Shown here: positions 59,525 through 64,000 of the stretch, piece by piece
Position numbering within the stretch: the first letter of the stretch is position 1
How the letters are laid out: every line of letters starts with the position of its first letter
DNA from: Actinomadura_C alba
GTDB lineage: Bacteria > Actinomycetota > Actinomycetes > Streptosporangiales > Streptosporangiaceae
Length of the DNA stretch: 64,000 nt
Assembly: GCF_039530285.1 (NCBI RefSeq)
Contig: NZ_BAAAOK010000001.1
Coordinates: 62,001-126,000 of the forward strand
Direction of reading: 5' to 3'
Notes under the pieces: generated by a model
Databases searched by the model: none
Seen by the model: the letters and a program-made list of their open reading frames with translations, nothing else
What the model was told of the DNA's origin: nothing
Position numbers and translations under genes: made by a program

Positions 59525-61069
59525 ACATGTCTCCGGTGGAAGATTTCCGGCGGGAGCGCCGGTGTCCGGCGCCTCGGGGCACGGGTTCCGCATGTGATCG
59601 CGGCGGTGGCGGGGGTCGTGGCGATCGTCGTCTGCCTTGTTACGGCCGCGTGCCGTGTGGGCTACCCATACGCGCTGGAATGGCTGGAGGGCAACTCGCT
59701 GATCGAGGCGCAGCGGCTGCTCACGGGACGGCCGCTGTACGCGGCACCCTCGGTCGACTACGTGCCCGATGGTTATCCGCCGCTGTACTTCGCGGTGTCG
59801 GCGGGCCTCGCCGGCGTGCTCGGAGTTTCCTACTTGCCGCTCCGGCTGGTCTCGCTCATCGGCTCACTCGCCTGCTTCGCCTTGATCGTACGGATGGTCC
59901 AGCGCGAGACCGGAGATCTCGCCGCTGCGCTCGCGGCGGCGGGGCTGTACGCCGCGACCTACTTCGCCGCGGACACGTGGTTCGACTTCGCCCGGGTGGA
60001 CTCGCTGTTCCTCGCATTCAGCCTCGCCGGGCTCTACGTCGCCCGATGGATGGGCAGGCCGCGCGGCGCGGTGGCCGCCGGCCTGCTGCTCGGCGCGGCG
60101 TTCCTCACCAAGCAGAGTGCGCTGGCCGAGGCGATGGCGATCATCATCGCGCTGCTGTTCGGCCCCCAGCGCCGCTTGGCGGCGGTTCTCGCGGCCACCT
60201 TTGCCGGAGTGGTGGGACTGACCACGTTGTACCTGGGGGTGGCCAGCCACGGCTGGTACGTGTTCTACGTCTTCGAACTCCTCGGCCGGCATCCGATCGA
60301 TCAGGACGCGTGGGCCGGGTTCTGGATCTGGTACCTGTTCCCCACCCTCGGCATCGCGCTTGGGGCGGTCCTGCTCGGAGTGAGGCGTATTGCGCCCGTC
60401 CTGGGCGCCGGCTGCCTAGCGCTCGCCGCGGAGGGCTACGCCGGGCTGCTGCACACCGGCGGCGCGGTCAACAACATGATGCCCGCCTACGCGGCGGTGG
60501 CGTTGCTCGCCGGGATCGCCATGGGAGCCTCGCGAGCGAGCCGGCGCGGGGCAGTGGCCGCCATGCTCATCGCCTCGCAGATCGCCCTTCTGGCCATCAC
60601 GACCTTCGACCCGGGCCGGATGGTGCCGACCGCCGCCGACCAACGCGTGGGTGACGGGCTCCGCGCGTGGTCACGCGGTTTCGGCGGGCCGGTCGCGATC
60701 TTCTCCGACCCGGGCCTGAACGTGGCGGCAGGGTTGCCACCCGTGGCCCACCAGGGAGCCGTCTACGACGTCCTGCGAGGCACCGATCACACCGCTCGAG
60801 CACACCTGGAGCGCAGTATGGCCGAGGCGGTGACCGAGCGGCGCTTCGCCGCGATCGTCGTCGAGCAGCCTTCCGATCTCGATGGGTTTCCCCGCGACCT
60901 GACCCGTTACTACCGGCGCTGCCCCGGCACGCTACTGGCGAGCGTGCCACGTGATGTCTTCCGTCCGGTCGGCGGGCCCCCGGTACGGCCGACGACATTG
61001 TGGCTTCCCACGGGAGGTGGGTCATGCGAAGCGGCATTCCGCCTGCTGAACGTCCACGCTGCGTCATAG
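59513..61069 (+). CDS. Multispanning membrane glycosyltransferase-like protein (GT39/GT87 type)
   Basis: This is a 518-residue membrane protein with about ten hydrophobic segments. The first extracytoplasmic loop has EWLEGNSLIEAQRLLTGRP and DGYPPLYFAVS. This resembles ArnT/PMT-like polyprenyl-phosphate-sugar-dependent transferases (GT-C fold), with acidic residues near the loop and a YPPL motif. A soluble C-terminal domain (about 395-518) follows. The GTG at 59513 is the nearest start but lacks a good ribosome site. A GTG at 59594 is an alternative. It should use the lipid-linked sugar made by the GT2 enzyme. The acceptor is unknown. Confidence 0.82.
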   Translation: MRPSTCLRWKISGGSAGVRRLGARVPHVIAAVAGVVAIVVCLVTAACRVGYPYALEWLEGNSLIEAQRLLTGRPLYAAPSVDYVPDGYPPLYFAVSAGLAGVLGVSYLPLRLVSLIGSLACFALIVRMVQRETGDLAAALAAAGLYAATYFAADTWFDFARVDSLFLAFSLAGLYVARWMGRPRGAVAAGLLLGAAFLTKQSALAEAMAIIIALLFGPQRRLAAVLAATFAGVVGLTTLYLGVASHGWYVFYVFELLGRHPIDQDAWAGFWIWYLFPTLGIALGAVLLGVRRIAPVLGAGCLALAAEGYAGLLHTGGAVNNMMPAYAAVALLAGIAMGASRASRRGAVAAMLIASQIALLAITTFDPGRMVPTAADQRVGDGLRAWSRGFGGPVAIFSDPGLNVAAGLPPVAHQGAVYDVLRGTDHTARAHLERSMAEAVTERRFAAIVVEQPSDLDGFPRDLTRYYRRCPGTLLASVPRDVFRPVGGPPVRPTTLWLPTGGGSCEAAFRLLNVHAAS

Positions 61070-61075
61070 TCCACT

Positions 61076-61105
61076 TTGATAAAATGCCCTAAACGGGGAT
61101 ATTTT
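61076..61105 (+). promoter_or_regulatory. Strong sigma-70-like promoter of the molybdo-oxidoreductase gene
   Basis: TTGATA (61076-61081) and TATTTT (61100-61105) are 18 bases apart in an AT-rich island that stands out from the 70 percent GC background. The start codon at 61172 leaves a leader of roughly 60 bases. Confidence 0.6.
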
Positions 61106-61171
61106 CGGCACGATGGTCGGCGGTCTGAGCGCCTGGCGGTCGCCGGGACACCGCTATCGGGGGTGGTCCGC

Positions 61172-62536
61172 GTGTCAGATCGGCCGAGACCAGAGCACGC
61201 TCCTGACGCCGGCGGGTCCGGCGGGGGCAAGGAGACCGGACGCAGAGTGATCGCCTGGCTCAAGGCGAATCCACCGCCCGGCCCGTTCCGGCCGGAATTC
61301 TGGCGCAGCCCGCTGCGGGGCCCGTGGCTGACGTCGGTTTTCGGGCTCGCGCTGCTGATCGGGATCCCGCTGGTGGCGATCACGGGACTGCTGTCGTACG
61401 CCGCGTACGATCCCCGGCTGCCGGCCAACGACACGACTCCGGAGCGAGGGCTGCTGGGGTTCTACTTCTTCGGCTGGCCGACCGAGCCGGTGTGGCTGTA
61501 CCGGCTCACCCAGGGAGTGCACGTCATCCTCGGGCTGACGCTCGTGCCGATCCTGCTGGCCAAGCTGTGGTCGGTGATCCCCAAGCTGTTCCTCTGGCCG
61601 CCGGCCCGCACCGTCGCCGAGATGCTGGAGCGGGCGAGCCTGGTGCTTCTCGTGGGCGGCGCGGTGTTCGAATTCGTTACCGGCATCCTGAATATCCAGC
61701 TCTTCTATGTTTTCCCGTTCTCCTTCTACCCCGCGCACCTGTACGGGGCGTGGATCTTCCTCGGGGCCTTCCTGGCCCATGTGGCCTTCAAGCTCCCGAA
61801 GATGGTCCGTACGCTGCGATCCCGGAGCATCCGTGAAGAGCTGCGCATCGGCTTGGACGGCACCCGGCCCGAACCGCACGACCCCGATGGCCTGGTCCCC
61901 GTCTCTCCGGCGGCCCCCACCATCTCCCGGCGCGGCGTGCTGGGCTTCGCCGGTGGCGCCTCGCTGATGATGTTCGGCCTGTCGGTCGGACAGACCATGG
62001 ACGGGCCGCTGCGCCGTACGGCGCTGCTGGCCCCTCACGGGCGCGAATACGGCCCAGGGCCGAACGACTTCCAGGTCAACAAGACTGCGGCGGCCATGGG
62101 CGTGAACCCGGCCGAAACCGGAGATGGCTGGCGGCTGGAGCTGGCCGGGCCGCGAGCGGCACCCCTCCGCTTCAGCCGAGCGGAGCTGCTGGCGATGCCG
62201 TCGCACACCTATGCGCTGCCCATCGCATGCGTTGAGGGATGGTCGACCGTGCAGAGGTGGACCGGCGTGCGGCTGGCCGATCTGGCCGTGCTCGCCGGCG
62301 CCAGGCCGGGTAGGGATGGAGTCTTCGTGGAGTCCCTGGAGAATGGCGCGTTCAGTAAGGCGTCACTGAACGCCGGGCAGGTGGCGGACCTCCGCTCCTT
62401 GCTGGCCTTGCGGGTCAACGGTGCCGATCTCTCCCTCGACCACGGGTTCCCGGCCCGGATCATCGTCCCGAACGCCCCCGGCGTACACAACACCAAGTGG
62501 GTTCGCAGCCTCAGCTTCCGGCCCATGTCGACATGA
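61172..62536 (+). CDS. Membrane-anchored molybdopterin-dependent oxidoreductase with cytochrome b561-like domain
   Basis: This is a 454-residue fusion. Residues about 45-220 contain four membrane helices with conserved His (LTQGVHVILGLTLVP, AWIFLGAFLAHVAFKLPKM), like a di-heme cytochrome b561 domain. A linker carries SRRGVLGFAGGASLMMFG, a twin-arginine-like motif before a fifth helix. Residues about 300-454 form a sulfite-oxidase/YedY-type molybdopterin domain, with the molybdenum-ligand Cys in ALPIACVEGWS. The usual dimerisation domain is absent. It probably reduces or oxidises a sulfoxide- or sulfite-like substrate outside the cell using quinone electrons. The GTG at 61172 follows a GGGGGTGG-rich stretch. 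Confidence 0.9.
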   Translation: MSDRPRPEHAPDAGGSGGGKETGRRVIAWLKANPPPGPFRPEFWRSPLRGPWLTSVFGLALLIGIPLVAITGLLSYAAYDPRLPANDTTPERGLLGFYFFGWPTEPVWLYRLTQGVHVILGLTLVPILLAKLWSVIPKLFLWPPARTVAEMLERASLVLLVGGAVFEFVTGILNIQLFYVFPFSFYPAHLYGAWIFLGAFLAHVAFKLPKMVRTLRSRSIREELRIGLDGTRPEPHDPDGLVPVSPAAPTISRRGVLGFAGGASLMMFGLSVGQTMDGPLRRTALLAPHGREYGPGPNDFQVNKTAAAMGVNPAETGDGWRLELAGPRAAPLRFSRAELLAMPSHTYALPIACVEGWSTVQRWTGVRLADLAVLAGARPGRDGVFVESLENGAFSKASLNAGQVADLRSLLALRVNGADLSLDHGFPARIIVPNAPGVHNTKWVRSLSFRPMST

Positions 62537-62549
62537 GGGCGGCGATGTC

Positions 62550-63065
62550 GTGATCGAAGGCATGTACCGGAGGGTGATCACCCGTTACGGCGCCGACCCA
62601 TTGCACCTGCTCGTCCTGCTCGCCTGCTTCACGCTGGCGGGGTACGCCGCCAGCCGCGTCATCGTTGCCGGCATCTGGCTGGGTTTCCTGGTGTGGTTCG
62701 TCAGCGCCGCGATCATTCACGACCTGATCCTCTACCCGCTCTACGCCGTGGCCGACGTCGTCGCACGGTGGCGGCCGTGGCACCGTCTCCGGCCGCCGCC
62801 ACGCGCTGTTCAGTGGCCACCTGTTCATGACCATGTGCGAGTGCCGGTGGCGTTCTCCGGGTTGCTGCTGCTCGTATGGTTTCCCCTGATCTTCAGGTTG
62901 TCCGAGGACACCTATCGAGCGTCGACAGGGCTGGACCTCAGCCCTTACCTGGGCCGATGGCTTCTGGTAACGGGGGTGCTCTTCGCCGGATCGGCGCTCG
63001 CCTACGCCTTACGAGTGCGCCGGCGCGCCTCCCGGCGCGAACGGGCGACCCCTCCGCGGCGTTGA
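62550..63065 (+). CDS. Hypothetical membrane protein
   Basis: This is a 171-residue protein with four hydrophobic segments (LHLLVLLACFTLAGYAA, VIVAGIWLGFLVWFVSAAII, VAFSGLLLLVWFPLIF, LLVTGVLFAGSALAYAL). The start GTG at 62550 follows GAGGG by ten bases. It lies 13 bases after the molybdo-oxidoreductase, so it is probably co-transcribed. I recognise no family. It could be a partner or assembly factor of the oxidoreductase. The C-terminus is Arg-rich. Confidence 0.75.
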   Translation: MIEGMYRRVITRYGADPLHLLVLLACFTLAGYAASRVIVAGIWLGFLVWFVSAAIIHDLILYPLYAVADVVARWRPWHRLRPPPRAVQWPPVHDHVRVPVAFSGLLLLVWFPLIFRLSEDTYRASTGLDLSPYLGRWLLVTGVLFAGSALAYALRVRRRASRRERATPPRR

Positions 63066-63249
63066 TGCTGCCGGCGGCAACCGCGACGACGGCAGCAGCC
63101 CACGTGGCAAACGCCATGGTCCGAACCGAGCGGCTCGGCCTGAGCTGGGCCTACTGGGAGTTCGGTACCGATTTCGGTTCCTTCGGCCTGGACGCGAACG
63201 ACTGGCGGCCGGCGTTGAGACGCCCTGCTGCCGGTCTGGCCCCGCCCTG

Positions 63250-64000
63250 CTAGCCCAGCACCACCCGCAGCGAGTAGGAGTCGGCGGCTGCGGTGAGGGC
63301 CACCTGCACATGGGAGCCGTCCCGGTCCCACTGCCAGTCGCAGCCCACGGGAGCCGCGCAGCCGCCGACCGGGCTGAGCACCGAGGTGATACCGGGCTGC
63401 CGGCTCAGCCACTGCGCAACCTCGGTCACCACGGTGGCGCCGCAGCCCGCGCAGTGCCGCGCGTAGTCGACGCGCAGCCGGCCGCCGCTCACGTCGCGGC
63501 TTCCCTCCGAGGTGAAGCCGGCAGGCGAACCGATCTTGGTGGCGAGCGCGGCGAGCCTGGCGTGGTCCTTCGAGGCGTTGCGGGCGTCGAGCGCGAAGTA
63601 CCCGGCCACGAGGACCATGGCGACCAGGACGGCGGCGGCGGCGATCCACGGCGCCCTGGCCCGTCGTTCCCGGGCCGGTCGGGTCGCACCGGACGGCCGC
63701 GCCGGCAGGGGTTGCCCCTGAAACGCCGCCCGCATCGCGTCGAAGTAGCCGGCCGGCGCGGGAGATCGTGGCGGCTCCCCGGGCGCCGGACGGCCGAAGG
63801 GAGGCGCGGCGGAGGGAGGCGCGGCGGAGGGAGGCGCGGCGGGGCGATCGGCGGCGACGGCGGCGAGACCGGCGGCAGCCTGCTCGGCGGTCATCCGTCC
63901 GGCCGGGTCCCGGACCAGCAGGCCGGCGAGGAGCGGGGCGAGGGGGCCGGCCCGCCGGGGCGGAGCCGGCTCCTCGGTGAGGATGGCCGCGATGACGGCG
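63250..64000 (-). CDS. Serine/threonine protein kinase, C-terminal part (5' end beyond window)
   Basis: The frame is open to the window edge, and translation upstream of the first in-frame ATG (63894) still gives kinase sequence. AAILTEEPAPPRRAGPLAP and LLAGLLVRDPAGRMTAEQA are the last helices of a Hanks-type kinase domain. A Pro/Ala-rich juxtamembrane linker follows, with a repeated SAAPP unit. One membrane helix (IAAAAVLVAMVLVAGYFAL) and an extracellular domain of about 110 residues complete it. That domain has four Cys (HCAGCG, GGCAAPVGCDW). It has no PASTA repeats. It is a receptor-like signalling kinase with an unknown ligand. Confidence 0.88.
   Translation of the reverse strand, partial: AVIAAILTEEPAPPRRAGPLAPLLAGLLVRDPAGRMTAEQAAAGLAAVAADRPAAPPSAAPPSAAPPFGRPAPGEPPRSPAPAGYFDAMRAAFQGQPLPARPSGATRPARERRARAPWIAAAAVLVAMVLVAGYFALDARNASKDHARLAALATKIGSPAGFTSEGSRDVSGGRLRVDYARHCAGCGATVVTEVAQWLSRQPGITSVLSPVGGCAAPVGCDWQWDRDGSHVQVALTAAADSYSLRVVLG

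Overview
The window is a GC-rich (about 70 percent) chromosomal segment with very tight gene packing. It has many GTGA/ATGA start-stop overlaps, GTG and TTG starts, SARP/AfsR-type regulators and Tat-like signal peptides. This indicates a filamentous actinobacterium, most likely a Streptosporangiales-type organism (Nonomuraea/Streptosporangium-like). The genus is an inference. I see no rRNA, tRNA, insertion sequence or CRISPR array.

Layout. (1) 2-8671: a plus-strand sugar locus with an aldehyde dehydrogenase (cut by the window edge), an RbsA/RbsC/RbsB-type ABC importer, a PfkB-family sugar kinase and a large secreted protein with a mutarotase-like domain. (2) 8817-12965: a DUF5996 protein and a translationally coupled minus-strand operon of two GT4 glycosyltransferases with a DUF2334 deacetylase between them. 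(3) 13101-26151: a sialoglycan-foraging locus. It contains an N-acetylneuraminate-lyase-like aldolase, a Dpp-type ABC importer with a fused permease-ATPase, a FadR-type regulator, two divergent secreted sialidases and a GH42 beta-galactosidase. Three intergenic regions share a GGACRTCCCA-type operator, which points to a local regulon. (4) 26241-29915: two SARP-family activators and an RDD membrane protein.

(5) 31168-43232: the most interesting part, a complete minus-strand RiPP cluster. It encodes an ABC exporter (ATPase and ABC-2 permease), an ocin-ThiF-like partner protein, two tandem precursor peptides, a YcaO cyclodehydratase, a SagB-type azoline dehydrogenase, a split LanB (glutamylation and elimination proteins) and an M50 peptidase with a PqqD-like domain. 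The precursor cores are 29-30 residues made almost only of Ser, Cys and Thr. No separate thiopeptide pyridine synthase is visible, so a linear, dehydrated polyazole (goadsporin-like in logic) is the leading prediction.

(6) 43508-52405: a MmcQ/YjbR-like protein, a secreted gamma-glutamyltransferase, a CDF metal exporter, a DUF3817 membrane protein, a MacB-like ABC system and a divergent histidine kinase without a visible response regulator. (7) 52757-56335: a multidomain secreted GH87 alpha-1,3-glucanase. (8) 56480-63065: a cold-shock-domain protein, then an envelope-glycan-like operon (epimerase, GT2, DUF2064, membrane glycosyltransferase-like protein) and a membrane-anchored molybdopterin oxidoreductase with a small membrane protein. 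(9) The window ends inside a minus-strand Ser/Thr kinase.

Many gene ends carry long perfect stem-loops, several with 5-6 nt loops, which look like bidirectional terminators. All functions are read from sequence motifs and context; no database search was run.
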